The notes: generated by a model not told the origin, from the sequence alone. A stretch of DNA of 38,115 nucleotides from JAWVZB01 sp033722375 (GCA_033722375.1 JAWVZB010000015.1:1-38115), one strand, 5' to 3'. Numbered from the stretch's first letter, positions 15,872 to 23,523 are shown. Numbers and translations: made by a program.

Positions 15872-15877
15872 AGCGTA
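15872..15877 (-). promoter_or_regulatory. Candidate -10 box for hisE-hisG
   Basis: TACGCT on the minus strand lies 26 bases before the hisE GTG, in the divergent region shared with the plus-strand membrane protein gene. The -35 is not clear. Confidence 0.3.
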
Positions 15878-15939
15878 TTCCGGCACGGCCCCCGGACGGG
15901 CAGACGCCCCCCGATGCCGACCCGGCGGAGGGGCGTCGA

Positions 15940-15945
15940 TAGTCT
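15940..15945 (+). promoter_or_regulatory. Candidate -10 box for the membrane protein / DUF1844 pair
   Basis: TAGTCT within GATAGTCTCGG places transcription near 15952. A GTG at 15953 would then be almost leaderless. A second in-frame GTG at 15977 has a proper ribosome site. Confidence 0.3.
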
Positions 15946-15976
15946 CGGTGTCGTGCCCACCCGAGGAGACGTTGCC

Positions 15977-16198
15977 GTGACCCGAGTCATCACCGTGATG
16001 GTGCTCACGATCGGGGCCCTGCTGACCGCCGTTCCTGCCTACGCCGCCCAAGGCAGCGAGGACGGCCCGGTGGTCGGCAGCGCCGAGGGTCTCCTCGTGG
16101 CGTTGATCGTCGGGGGGCTCGTCGGCCTCATCGTGTTCGTCGACGTGTTCACCGGCGAGGGGCCCGAGGACATGCCCGAGCTGCCACGGGAGCACTGA
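15977..16198 (+). CDS. Small predicted membrane protein, unknown function
   Basis: The 73-residue product is not recognised. Residues 1-23 form a hydrophobic segment that reads as a Sec signal peptide or signal anchor ending AVPAYA-AQ. Residues about 37-57 (GLLVALIVGGLVGLIVFVDVF) form a transmembrane helix, followed by a short acidic tail (GEGPEDMPELPREH) probably facing the cytoplasm. GTG at 15977 is chosen because GAGGAGA (15963-15969) precedes it by 7 bases. GTG at 15953 in the same frame is a possible leaderless start adding 8 residues. The stop shares a base with the next ATG (TGATG), so it is coupled to the DUF1844 gene. Confidence 0.7.
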   Translation: MTRVITVMVLTIGALLTAVPAYAAQGSEDGPVVGSAEGLLVALIVGGLVGLIVFVDVFTGEGPEDMPELPREH

Positions 16199-16602
16199 TG
16201 AGCCAGCAAGGACCCGATCCACGCCAGGAGCTGAGCGAGGAGGAGCTCAAGGCCTACCTCGGCCAGCTCCGCGAAGCACCGTTGACGGATGTCGTCGCAC
16301 AGACGGTCTCGGTCCTCCTCAACGCCGCCCAGGTCAAGCTGGGGCGCCCTGACGGCCGCACGCTCATCGACATCGTGGCCGCGATCCGGGACACGGCGGG
16401 TGATGCCCTGGAGGAGGGGTTGGTCAGCGAGCTCGACAACGTGCTGAACCAGCTCCGCATGGCGCAGGTCGAGGCCGAGAACCAATCGGCTCCAGCCGGG
16501 GCCGAGCCTGCCGAGCCCGTCCCGGACGACACGCCCCCAGCCACCGGCGACCAGTCCGGCTCGGGGGGCGCTTCGAAGCTGTGGACCCCCGGCCAGTCGT
16601 GA
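16198..16602 (+). CDS. DUF1844 family protein
   Basis: The 134-residue cytoplasmic protein has the DUF1844 helical core at about residues 30-90: PLTDVVAQTVSVLLNAAQVKL, GRTLIDIVAAIRDTAGDALEE and SELDNVLNQLRMAQVEAEN. A Pro/Ala/Gly-rich disordered tail follows (about 95-134), ending SKLWTPGQS. Family function is unknown. The position just before infC is conserved in actinobacteria, which suggests a role linked to translation, but nothing in the sequence shows a reaction. The ATG overlaps the stop of the upstream membrane protein gene, so the two are probably made together. Confidence 0.82.
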   Translation: MSQQGPDPRQELSEEELKAYLGQLREAPLTDVVAQTVSVLLNAAQVKLGRPDGRTLIDIVAAIRDTAGDALEEGLVSELDNVLNQLRMAQVEAENQSAPAGAEPAEPVPDDTPPATGDQSGSGGASKLWTPGQS

Positions 16603-16617
16603 ATCGACCGGGGCTGG

Positions 16618-16623
16618 TAGCCT
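16618..16623 (+). promoter_or_regulatory. Candidate -10 box for infC-rpmI-rplT
   Basis: TAGCCT within GGTAGCCTTGCG lies just after the DUF1844 stop. Transcription from near 16630 would give infC a leader of about 180 bases containing the hairpin at 16724-16747. No good -35. Confidence 0.35.
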
Positions 16624-16723
16624 TGCGACAGCACAACCGCATACGAAGTGAGCGTGAGCTCCACCCGGCAGGGACGGACCTCGTCGGGTCGCATCGGGAT
16701 CGGCCTCTGGTCGATCTGTTCTG

Positions 16724-16747
16724 ACAGCGACCCAGATGGGTCGCTGT
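16724..16747 (+). promoter_or_regulatory. Perfect 10-bp hairpin in the infC leader
   Basis: ACAGCGACCC (16724-16733) and GGGTCGCTGT (16738-16747) form a perfect 10-bp stem with an AGAT loop. TCTCGTTCG follows, which is only mildly T-rich. It lies in the 209-base gap between DUF1844 and infC, 65 bases before the infC start. It could be a weak intrinsic terminator or attenuator, or a protein-binding leader structure. Control of infC-rpmI-rplT through leader RNA is known in other bacteria; the mechanism here is inference. The rest of this gap holds only the promoter candidate and the ribosome site. Confidence 0.6.
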
Positions 16748-16811
16748 TCTCGTTCGCGGCCCGCTCGCTCCGTACCGGACCACCGGATCCCGACCACGAG
16801 GAGACAGCAGC

Positions 16812-17402
16812 ATCAACGAGCACCGACTCAACGCGGACATCAAGGTTCCCCGCGTCCGACTGATCGACCAGGACGGCGAACAGGTCGGCATCGTGCAGCT
16901 CGCGGACGCGCTCCGCTCTGCACGTGACCAGGGCCTCGACCTCGTCGAGGTCGCGCCCCAGGCCGACCCGCCCGTCTGCCGGATCATGGACTACGGCAAG
17001 CACAAGTACGAGCAGGCCCAGAAGGAGAAAGAGGCCCGCAAGAAGCAGTCCCAGATCGTCGTGAAGGAGATCAAGATGCGTCCCAAGATCTCCGACAACG
17101 ACTACGGCACGAAGTCGGGCCACGTGCGGCGCTTCCTGAAGGACGGCGCCAAGGTCCGCGTGACGATCATGTTCCGGGGCCGCGAGATGGCCCACACCGA
17201 GATCGGTCGCGGGCTGCTCGACCGGCTCGCCGACGACATGGAGGAGCTCGCCACCATCGAGTCCTACCCGAAGGTCGACGGCCGCAACATGGTGATGGTG
17301 CTCGCCCCGAAGAAGGATGCGGACAAGAAGGCGAGCAGCGCTCAGGACACGGGCGATGCGGACGCCGACGCGTCCGAGGAAGAACAGCCCGCGAGCGCCT
17401 AG
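16812..17402 (+). CDS. infC: Translation initiation factor IF-3, rare ATC start
   Basis: IF-3 binds the 30S subunit and checks the start codon. I place the start at ATC 16812. It has an excellent AGGAGA (16799-16804) with a 7-base spacer, and it gives the conserved N-terminus INEHRLNADIKVPRVRLID. The first standard start in frame is GTG 16887, which would remove conserved sequence. A rare AUU/AUC-type start is how infC autoregulates in other bacteria. The 196 residues contain the N-domain (GIVQLADALRSARDQGLDLV), the PVCRIMDYGKHKYEQ linker region, and the C-domain (KEIKMRPKISDNDYGTK; FRGREMAHTEIG). An acidic/Ala tail ends it. The next gene is rpmI. Confidence 0.94.
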   Translation: MNEHRLNADIKVPRVRLIDQDGEQVGIVQLADALRSARDQGLDLVEVAPQADPPVCRIMDYGKHKYEQAQKEKEARKKQSQIVVKEIKMRPKISDNDYGTKSGHVRRFLKDGAKVRVTIMFRGREMAHTEIGRGLLDRLADDMEELATIESYPKVDGRNMVMVLAPKKDADKKASSAQDTGDADADASEEEQPASA

Positions 17403-17434
17403 GCGTTCACGACGACGACCACAGGAGACATCCC

Positions 17435-17632
17435 ATGCCGAAGCAGAAGACCCACAGCGGAGCCAAGAAGCGCTTCCGCGTCACGAAGAACGGCAAGGTG
17501 CTGGCCCGCCGGAAGAACCGTGCCCACCTCCTCGAGAAGAAGAGCTCGAGTCGCAAGCGCCGCCTGAAGGGCGACACCGAGATCCCCGGCGGCGACGCCA
17601 AGCGGATCAAGCGGCTCCTCAACGAGCGGTAG
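17435..17632 (+). CDS. rpmI: 50S ribosomal protein L35
   Basis: The 65-residue, very basic protein shows the L35 signature MPKQKTHSGAKKRFRVTKNG and RKNRAHLLEKKSSSRKRRLKG. Length matches the family (64-66). The ATG at 17435 has AGGAGA a few bases upstream (about 17423). It lies 32 bases after infC and 45 before rplT, in the standard infC-rpmI-rplT order, so it is expected to be cotranscribed and share control through the infC leader. Confidence 0.97.
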   Translation: MPKQKTHSGAKKRFRVTKNGKVLARRKNRAHLLEKKSSSRKRRLKGDTEIPGGDAKRIKRLLNER

Positions 17633-17677
17633 CTCCCACCACCCGGCCGTCACCCACTCCCACGGAGGAGGCTCCTC

Positions 17678-18043
17678 ATGGCACGCGTCAAACGCGGCGT
17701 TCACAGCAAGAAGCACCACAAGTCCATCCTCGAGCGCGCCAAGGGCTACCGCGGCGCGCGCAGCCGCCGGTTCAAGGTGGCCAAGGAGGCGGTCTGGCAC
17801 GCGGACCGCTACGCCTACCGGGACCGCCGTCGACGCAAGCGGGACTTCCGTCGCCTGTGGATCACCCGGATCAACGCAGCCTCCCGCATGGAGGGGCTGT
17901 CCTACAGCCGTCTCGTTCACGGGCTGAAGCTCGCCAACGTCGAGGTGGACCGTAAGAACCTCGCCGACCTCGCCGTCCGGGACCCGAAGGCGTTCGGGGA
18001 GCTCGTCTCGGTGGCCAAGTCCGCGCTCGCCGAGGACGGCTGA
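17678..18043 (+). CDS. rplT: 50S ribosomal protein L20
   Basis: L20 binds 23S rRNA early in large-subunit assembly; in some bacteria it also represses its own operon. The 121 residues show MARVKRGVHSKKHHKSILER, AKGYRGARSRRFKVAKEAV, YRDRRRRKRDFRRLWITRIN and MEGLSYSRLVHGLK. Length is typical (about 115-125). The ATG at 17678 follows GGAGGAGG (17665-17672), one of the strongest ribosome sites in the window. It ends 16 bases before the proposed CTG start of the RNA methyltransferase gene. Confidence 0.97.
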   Translation: MARVKRGVHSKKHHKSILERAKGYRGARSRRFKVAKEAVWHADRYAYRDRRRRKRDFRRLWITRINAASRMEGLSYSRLVHGLKLANVEVDRKNLADLAVRDPKAFGELVSVAKSALAEDG

Positions 18044-18059
18044 CGTCGAGAGCTCGTCG

Positions 18060-18836
18060 CTGATCACCTCGGTCGCGAACCAGCGCGTCAAGGCTGCGGC
18101 CGCGCTCCAGCGCAAGAAGGAGCGGGACGCGACCGGCCAGTACCTGCTCGAGGGCCCCAACGGGGTCGCCGAGGGGCTGGCCGAGGGCGTGGTCGAGACG
18201 ATCTTCGTGGCCGAGGAGCTCGCCCAGGACTACGAGGGCGTCGCTGTGGAGGTCGTGGTCGTCGTCGACCACGTGCTCGACAAGATCGCCACCACCCGGA
18301 CCCCGCAGGGGGTCGTGGCGGTGGCCCGTCAGCAGGTCACCCCCCTCAACGAGGTGGTGGGTCGGGGCTTCGTGCTGGCGCTGGACCGGATCGCTGATCC
18401 GGGCAACGCCGGCACGGTCATCCGCACGGCCGACGCGTTCGGGGCGGCCGGTGTGGTGCTGACAGAAGGCTCGGTCGATCCGTTCAACCCCAAGGTCGTG
18501 CGCGCGAGCACAGGGTCGATCACGAGGCTGCCGCTCGTCGTGGGCGCGGAGCTCACGGACCTGTTCGACGCGTGCGACGACCGGGGACAGCGTGTGATCG
18601 CGCTCGACGCGAGCGCGGAGCGTGCCATCGACGAGCCCGGCCTCCTCGAGCCACCGGTGACGCTCCTCTTCGGGAGCGAAGCCCACGGTCTCGATGCCGA
18701 GACCCGGGACCGCGCCGCCGCCGTGGTGGCGATACGCCGGTACGGCGGAGCCGAGTCCCTAAACTTGTCGGTGGCCGTCGGTGTCGCGGCGCACGTGGCC
18801 GCGCGGATCACCCACGGAACGCGATCGTCGTCCTGA
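18060..18836 (+). CDS. SpoU/TrmH-type RNA 2'-O-methyltransferase, apparent CTG start
   Basis: The protein has the three SPOUT motifs: DPGNAGTVIRTADAFGA (113-129), VTLLFGSEAHGLD and ESLNLSVAVGVAAH. It also has the substrate-binding N-domain ITSVANQRVKAAAALQRKK...GQYLLEGPN. That N-domain lies before the first ATG, GTG or TTG of the frame (GTG 18189). Back to the in-frame stop at 17925-17927 there is no standard start. CTG at 18060 gives Met-ITSVANQRVK, the usual N-terminus, with GAGAG (18048-18052) seven bases before. I therefore call a CTG start and 258 residues. The target nucleotide is not readable from sequence. Placement after rplT is conserved in actinobacteria. Confidence 0.85.
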   Translation: MITSVANQRVKAAAALQRKKERDATGQYLLEGPNGVAEGLAEGVVETIFVAEELAQDYEGVAVEVVVVVDHVLDKIATTRTPQGVVAVARQQVTPLNEVVGRGFVLALDRIADPGNAGTVIRTADAFGAAGVVLTEGSVDPFNPKVVRASTGSITRLPLVVGAELTDLFDACDDRGQRVIALDASAERAIDEPGLLEPPVTLLFGSEAHGLDAETRDRAAAVVAIRRYGGAESLNLSVAVGVAAHVAARITHGTRSSS

Positions 18837-18848
18837 CGGAATGGCGCC

Positions 18849-19913
18849 ATGACCACCCCGGACCCGCCTGTCGATGCCGGGGGACGTGCCGCTCTCGACC
18901 TCCTGCCCGAGGCCGTGGTGATCCTCGACGACGAGCTCCGTATCGTGCACCACAACGATCGTGCGGTGGCGCTGCTCGACCTGCCGGCTGACAGTGCCGG
19001 CAAGCTGCTGTCCGATGTGGTCACCCTCCAAGACGATGCCGGCAACGAGTGCACCGCGACGTTCATCCCCGACAGCGCCGTCGCAGACCGCATGGCCGAG
19101 CGTCTGTTGCGGCTGGTGATGGTGGACGGGCGGCTGCGTCCCGTCGCCGTGTCCGCACGCTTCGAAGCGAGCCGCACGGTGCTGACCTTCCGCAACGCCG
19201 GCCGGCGGGAGCGGCTGGACCGGGCCCGGTCGGATCTCGTGGCCACGGTCTCCCACGAGATCCGCTCGCCGCTGACGAGCGTGAAGGGTTTCACCCGCAC
19301 GATGCTGTCCAAGTGGGAGCGGTTCTCCGACGAGCAGAAACGCACGATGCTCGAGACCATCAACCTCGATGCGGACCGGGTCACCCGGTTGCTCAAGGAG
19401 CTGTTGGACGTCTCCCGCATCGACGCGGGGCGGGTGGAGCTTCACCGCGAGATGGTCGACCTGGGGGTCATCGCCGACTCGGTGGCCGAGAAGGCTCGTC
19501 ATCGCCCCGAAGGCAACGGGCGCGCGATCAGCGTCGAGATCGATGACGACCTCCCGGGTGTCTACGCCGATCCCGACAAGCTCGAGCAGGTCCTGACGAA
19601 CCTCGTGGAGAACGCGCTGAAGTACGCCCCGGACAGCCCGGTTCGGCTCCAGGTCGTCCGTGCGGGCGACGAGGTCCACGCGTCGGTCGCCGACGAGGGA
19701 CCGGGGATCTCGACCGACCAGCTCCGCCGGATCTTCGAGAAGTTCGGCCGGGGCCGCGAGAACCGGCGGTCGGGCACCGGGCTCGGGCTCTACATCAGCC
19801 GCGGGCTCGTGACCGCGCACGGCGGCCGCATGTGGGCCGAGTCGATCGAAGGTGAGGGTGCGACGTTCCACGTCGTGCTGCCCGCCGGGGTCCCCGACGA
19901 GCTGCAGGCCTGA
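18849..19913 (+). CDS. Soluble PAS-domain sensor histidine kinase
   Basis: The 354-residue kinase has no transmembrane segment. Residues about 15-115 look like a PAS sensor (LPEAVVILDDELRIVHHND...). The dimerisation helix carries the phospho-acceptor His136 in VSHEIRSPLTSVKGF. The HATPase domain has the N box (NLVENALKYAP), G1 (DEGPGIS), F box (FEKFGRG) and G2 (GTGLGLYISRG). All catalytic boxes are intact. It starts at ATG 18849, 12 bases after the RNA methyltransferase gene, and precedes pheS. A kinase at this place is conserved in actinobacteria. No response regulator is adjacent; two orphan ones lie at 10149 and 30173, but pairing is untested. Confidence 0.93.
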   Translation: MTTPDPPVDAGGRAALDLLPEAVVILDDELRIVHHNDRAVALLDLPADSAGKLLSDVVTLQDDAGNECTATFIPDSAVADRMAERLLRLVMVDGRLRPVAVSARFEASRTVLTFRNAGRRERLDRARSDLVATVSHEIRSPLTSVKGFTRTMLSKWERFSDEQKRTMLETINLDADRVTRLLKELLDVSRIDAGRVELHREMVDLGVIADSVAEKARHRPEGNGRAISVEIDDDLPGVYADPDKLEQVLTNLVENALKYAPDSPVRLQVVRAGDEVHASVADEGPGISTDQLRRIFEKFGRGRENRRSGTGLGLYISRGLVTAHGGRMWAESIEGEGATFHVVLPAGVPDELQA

Positions 19914-19956
19914 GCCGCGACCGTGACCGGGCTTCGGCTGCGTCGAGGCGTCCCGT

Positions 19957-19962
19957 TACGCT
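19957..19962 (+). promoter_or_regulatory. Candidate -10 box for pheS-pheT
   Basis: TACGCT in the 91-base gap before pheS, with a weak TTCGGC 18 bases upstream. The leader also holds a direct repeat of TCCGATCCG (19968-19976 and 19980-19988). No T-box was recognised. Confidence 0.32.
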
Positions 19963-20004
19963 CGGCGTCCGATCCGCCTTCCGATCCGTCCGAGGAACCG
20001 AACC

Positions 20005-21048
20005 GTGACCGACCTCGCTGCCGTCGCTGAGGAGGCGCTGGCCGCTGTCCGGACGGCGGACTCCCTCGACGAGCTCGATGAGGTGCGCGTCCGCTACACC
20101 GGGAAGCGGTCCCCGCTGGCCGAGGCCCAGTCGAGCATGCGTGACCTCGAGCCGGATCAGCGGCGTGAGCTCGGCCAGGCCATCAACGAGTACAAGGAGC
20201 GTTTCCAGGACGCCTACGACACCCGTCACGCCGAGCTCGAGGCAGCCGAGCTCGAGGAGCGGCTCGAGGAGGAGCGACTCGACCTGTCGCTACCGCCCCG
20301 TCGGGTCCGTCCGGGCCGGCCGCACCTGATCACGCAGGTACTCGACGAGATCGTCGACGCGTTCGTGGGGCTCGGCTACCGGGTGGCGGACGGGCCGGAG
20401 GCCGAGGCGGGCCCGTTCGCGTTCGACCTCCTGAACATCCCTCCCGACCATCCGGCGCGGCAGGAGATGGACACGGTCTACGTCGACGACGACGCGGACG
20501 TCGTGCTCCGCCCCCACACCTCCCCGGTGCAGGTGCGGGTCATGCTGGAACAGCAACCACCGATCGCGGTGGTCGTCCCCGGGCGTGTGTTCCGGGCCGA
20601 CACGATCGACGCGACGCACTCGCCGGTCTTCCACCAGGTCGAGGGGCTCCTCGTCGACGAGGGGGTCACGATGGCCGATCTCCGCGGCACGCTCCAGGCG
20701 TTCGCGCGGGCGGTGTTCGGTCCTGGGCGCGACGTGCGGCTGCGGCCGTCGATGTTCCCGTTCACCGAGCCGTCCGCCGAGGTCGACGTCTCCTGCGGGT
20801 TGTGCCGGGCCGGCGTGGGAGCGGCAGACCCGGATGCGTGCCGCGTCTGCTCGGGCACCGGCTGGATCGAGGTCCTCGGCGCGGGCATGGTGGATCCGTT
20901 CGTGCTCGACGCCTGCGGGATCGATCCCGACACCCATTCGGGCTTCGCGTTCGGTGTCGGCGCGGAGCGCGTGGCCATGCTCCGGCACGGCGTGGAGGAC
21001 ATCCGCCACCTCTACGACGGCGACGTCCGTTTCCTCCAGAGGTTCTGA
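20005..21048 (+). CDS. pheS: Phenylalanyl-tRNA synthetase alpha chain
   Basis: PheS is the catalytic class II subunit that charges tRNA-Phe, working as an alpha2beta2 enzyme with PheT. The 347 residues have a coiled-coil N-terminus (about 1-95, rich in Glu and Arg) that grips tRNA. Motif 2 is FRADTIDATHSPVFHQVEG (196-214) and motif 3 is FGVGAERVAMLRHGVED (316-332). A small insert carries two CxxC pairs (Cys264, 267, 279, 282), a putative zinc knuckle seen in many PheS proteins. GTG at 20005 follows GAGGAACC. pheT starts 3 bases after the stop. Confidence 0.96.
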   Translation: MTDLAAVAEEALAAVRTADSLDELDEVRVRYTGKRSPLAEAQSSMRDLEPDQRRELGQAINEYKERFQDAYDTRHAELEAAELEERLEEERLDLSLPPRRVRPGRPHLITQVLDEIVDAFVGLGYRVADGPEAEAGPFAFDLLNIPPDHPARQEMDTVYVDDDADVVLRPHTSPVQVRVMLEQQPPIAVVVPGRVFRADTIDATHSPVFHQVEGLLVDEGVTMADLRGTLQAFARAVFGPGRDVRLRPSMFPFTEPSAEVDVSCGLCRAGVGAADPDACRVCSGTGWIEVLGAGMVDPFVLDACGIDPDTHSGFAFGVGAERVAMLRHGVEDIRHLYDGDVRFLQRF

Positions 21049-21051
21049 CTG

Positions 21052-23523
21052 ATGAAGGTCCCTGTCTCCTGGTTGCGGTCGTTCGTCGACCTCGACGGCA
21101 TGCCCGTCGACGAGATCATCGACGTCATGAGCTTGAACGGATTGGAGGTCGAGGAGATCCTCCGTCCCGGTCACGGGACCGCGGGCGTGCGCGTCAAGCG
21201 GGTCATCGAGCGGGAGCCACATCCAGACGCGGACAAGCTCCAGGTCGTGCAGGTCACCGACGGGGACACCGAGACGGAGCTCGTGTGCGGGGCCTGGAAC
21301 TTCGAGGTGGGCGACTTGGTGGCGCACGCCGAGGTCGGGGCGACGATCCCCCCGCAGCAGGCCGGCGGCGAGCCCTTCGAGCTCGCGGCGAGGAAGATCC
21401 GCGGGGTGACCTCCAACGGGATGCTGTGCTCCGCCCGCGAGCTGCAGCTCGGAGAGGATCACGAGGGCATCATCGTGCTGCCTGACGACGCCCCGCTCGG
21501 GGCGGACCTGACCGACGTGCTCCCGGTCGGCGAGCCCGTCATCGACGTCGCCGTCCTCTCCGACCGGGGCGATCACCACTCGATCCTCGGCATCGCCCGC
21601 GAGCTCGCCGCCATCCTCGACACCTCGCTCTCCGTCCCGGAGGTCCCGGTGCCGGACACCGACGGGGCAGTCGACCTCACCATCCACGCGTCCGATGGCT
21701 GCTCCCACTTCGCCACCTGGGCGGTCGAGGGGGCACGCATCGGACCGTCGCCGTGGTGGGTGCGGCAGCGGCTCGCACAGTGCGGGATCCGGGCGATCAA
21801 CACGGTCGTGGACGTGACCAACTACGTGATGCTCGAGCTCGGCCAGCCGCTGCACGCCTTCGACCTCGACCAGCTCGAGGGTCCCGAGCTCCACATCCGC
21901 TGGGCGGAGGATGGCGAGACGCTCGTGACGCTGGACGACCAGACCCGGGAGCTCGCCCCGACCGACCTGGTGATCGCCGACGCCTCCCGGATCGTCTCGC
22001 TGGCCGGCGTCATGGGTGGGGCCGAGACCGAGGTCTCCGCTGCCACCGACCGGGTGCTGATCGAGGGTGCGATCTGGGACCCGTCCACGATCCGGCGGAC
22101 CTCGCGCCGGCTCAACCTGGTCAGTGAGGCCAGCCTGCGGTTCGAGCGGGGCGTGGATCCTGCCGGGGCGCGACGCGCGGTGGCGCGGGCGGTCGAACTG
22201 CTGGAGGACGTCGCCGGTGCGACGCGCGGGAAGTTCGACGAGGCCGGTGGTGAGGGGGCCGACCGCGGGTCGGTGACCGTCGACCCCGGCCGCGTCAGCC
22301 GCCTGCTCGGGGTCGAGGTGCCGGCCGACACCCAGCGCGGCTACCTCGAACGCCTGGGGTGCGCGGTGGCGGACGACGACGGGTCGCTGGTCGTGACCCC
22401 ACCGAGCTGGCGGGGAGATCTCGTCCGTCCGGCCGACGTCGCGGAGGAGGTGGCGCGGCTGCACGGCTACGAGCGCATCCCCGCGACGCTGCCGGACACG
22501 CGGGTCGTGGGCGGGCTGACCCGCCAGCAGCGCGCCGAGCGAGAGATCCGCGCAGCGGCCCTGTCGTCGGGCTTCCACGAGGTCACCACGCGGCCGTTCA
22601 GCGGTGACCGGGTACTCGAGGGAGTCACACCGTCCGACGGACGCGTCTCGCTCGTGAACCCGGTCGCCAAGGACACCCCGTACATGTCGCCGACCCTCGT
22701 CGAGGGCCTGCTGGGGGTCGTCCGACGCAACGTCGGGCAAGGACGCCCCGGGGTCGCGGTGTTCGAGTACGCGCGCATCTTCCGCCCGGCGGGGGATCCC
22801 ATCGAGGAGTCGCTGAAGGCGTTCGGGGAGGGCTGGAGGTGGCACGACCACGACGAGCGGCAGCTGCCGACCCAGCCTCGCACCCTCGGCCTCGCGGCGC
22901 AGGGCGCCAAGGCAGGGCAGGGATGGTTGGACGCCGACGAGGTCTGGAGCCCCTACGACCTGCTCGCGGTCTTCGACGAGGTCGCCGAGCGCCTCGCCCC
23001 GCCCGACGACCCCACCTGGCAGCTGGAGCGTGCTGCGGTCGAGCGTGAGGGCTACCACCCCGGTCGGTCCGCGGTCCTGCGGCTGCGGGGAACCGACGTC
23101 GGGTTCGTCGGCGCACTGCATCCCGTCGAGGCCGACCGTCGCGACCTCCCGGAACCCGTGATCGTGGGCGAGTTGCTGGTCGAGCCGCTCCTCGAGCACC
23201 TCGTGGACGACGTGGCGCCGGTGCAGGCGCGGCCCCTGGTCACCCATCCCGCGCTGACGATCGACGTCGCACTGGCGGCACCCGAGGACGTCACCTACGA
23301 GGACCTCGCGGCTGCGGCCCGCGCGGGGGCCGGGGATCTGCTCGACGAGCTGTGGTTCTTCGACGAGTACCGGGGGGAGCAGGTGGGCCCTGGCCAGCGC
23401 TCGGTCGCCATGCGTCTGCGTCTCCAGGCGCCGGACCGGCAGCTCACCGACGACGACGCCGACGCGGTCATCGCCGCGGTGGGGCGCGAGGCCGAGGTCA
23501 TCGGGGCCACCTTGCGGCGCTGA
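21052..23523 (+). CDS. pheT: Phenylalanyl-tRNA synthetase beta chain
   Basis: PheT provides tRNA binding and editing. The 823 residues are full length. They contain the N-terminal MKVPVSWLRSFVDLDGMPVD, an EMAP-type tRNA-binding domain (about 40-150, PHPDADKLQVVQV), the B3/B4 editing domain (INTVVDVTNYVMLELGQPLH), B5 (DPGRVSRLLGVEVPADTQRG), the catalytic-like core, and the C-terminal FDX-anticodon-binding domain (about 730-823, LVTHPALTIDVALAAP; AVIAAVGREAEVIGATLRR). ATG at 21052 lies directly after pheS. In many actinobacteria argC follows pheT; here a secreted protein and arfB come first. The 71-base gap after it has no clear terminator. Confidence 0.96.
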   Translation: MKVPVSWLRSFVDLDGMPVDEIIDVMSLNGLEVEEILRPGHGTAGVRVKRVIEREPHPDADKLQVVQVTDGDTETELVCGAWNFEVGDLVAHAEVGATIPPQQAGGEPFELAARKIRGVTSNGMLCSARELQLGEDHEGIIVLPDDAPLGADLTDVLPVGEPVIDVAVLSDRGDHHSILGIARELAAILDTSLSVPEVPVPDTDGAVDLTIHASDGCSHFATWAVEGARIGPSPWWVRQRLAQCGIRAINTVVDVTNYVMLELGQPLHAFDLDQLEGPELHIRWAEDGETLVTLDDQTRELAPTDLVIADASRIVSLAGVMGGAETEVSAATDRVLIEGAIWDPSTIRRTSRRLNLVSEASLRFERGVDPAGARRAVARAVELLEDVAGATRGKFDEAGGEGADRGSVTVDPGRVSRLLGVEVPADTQRGYLERLGCAVADDDGSLVVTPPSWRGDLVRPADVAEEVARLHGYERIPATLPDTRVVGGLTRQQRAEREIRAAALSSGFHEVTTRPFSGDRVLEGVTPSDGRVSLVNPVAKDTPYMSPTLVEGLLGVVRRNVGQGRPGVAVFEYARIFRPAGDPIEESLKAFGEGWRWHDHDERQLPTQPRTLGLAAQGAKAGQGWLDADEVWSPYDLLAVFDEVAERLAPPDDPTWQLERAAVEREGYHPGRSAVLRLRGTDVGFVGALHPVEADRRDLPEPVIVGELLVEPLLEHLVDDVAPVQARPLVTHPALTIDVALAAPEDVTYEDLAAAARAGAGDLLDELWFFDEYRGEQVGPGQRSVAMRLRLQAPDRQLTDDDADAVIAAVGREAEVIGATLRR

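Noticed and set aside
16648..16863. A 71-codon plus-strand frame in the infC leader that might be a regulatory leader peptide
   Set aside because: It overlaps the infC start in another frame, has no good ribosome site and resembles nothing. The hairpin is better explained as RNA structure.
19914..20004. T-box leader before pheS
   Set aside because: The gap is only 91 bases and shows no specifier-loop or terminator/antiterminator arrangement.
20290..23247. A 985-codon open frame on the minus strand, and other long antisense frames (for example 3122-5389, 1738-3414 and 26875-28779)
   Set aside because: They lie opposite pheS-pheT, coaBC-metK-priA and the arg genes, whose products are clearly recognisable. 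Their translations are low-complexity or show no domain. Long antisense frames are expected in very GC-rich DNA.
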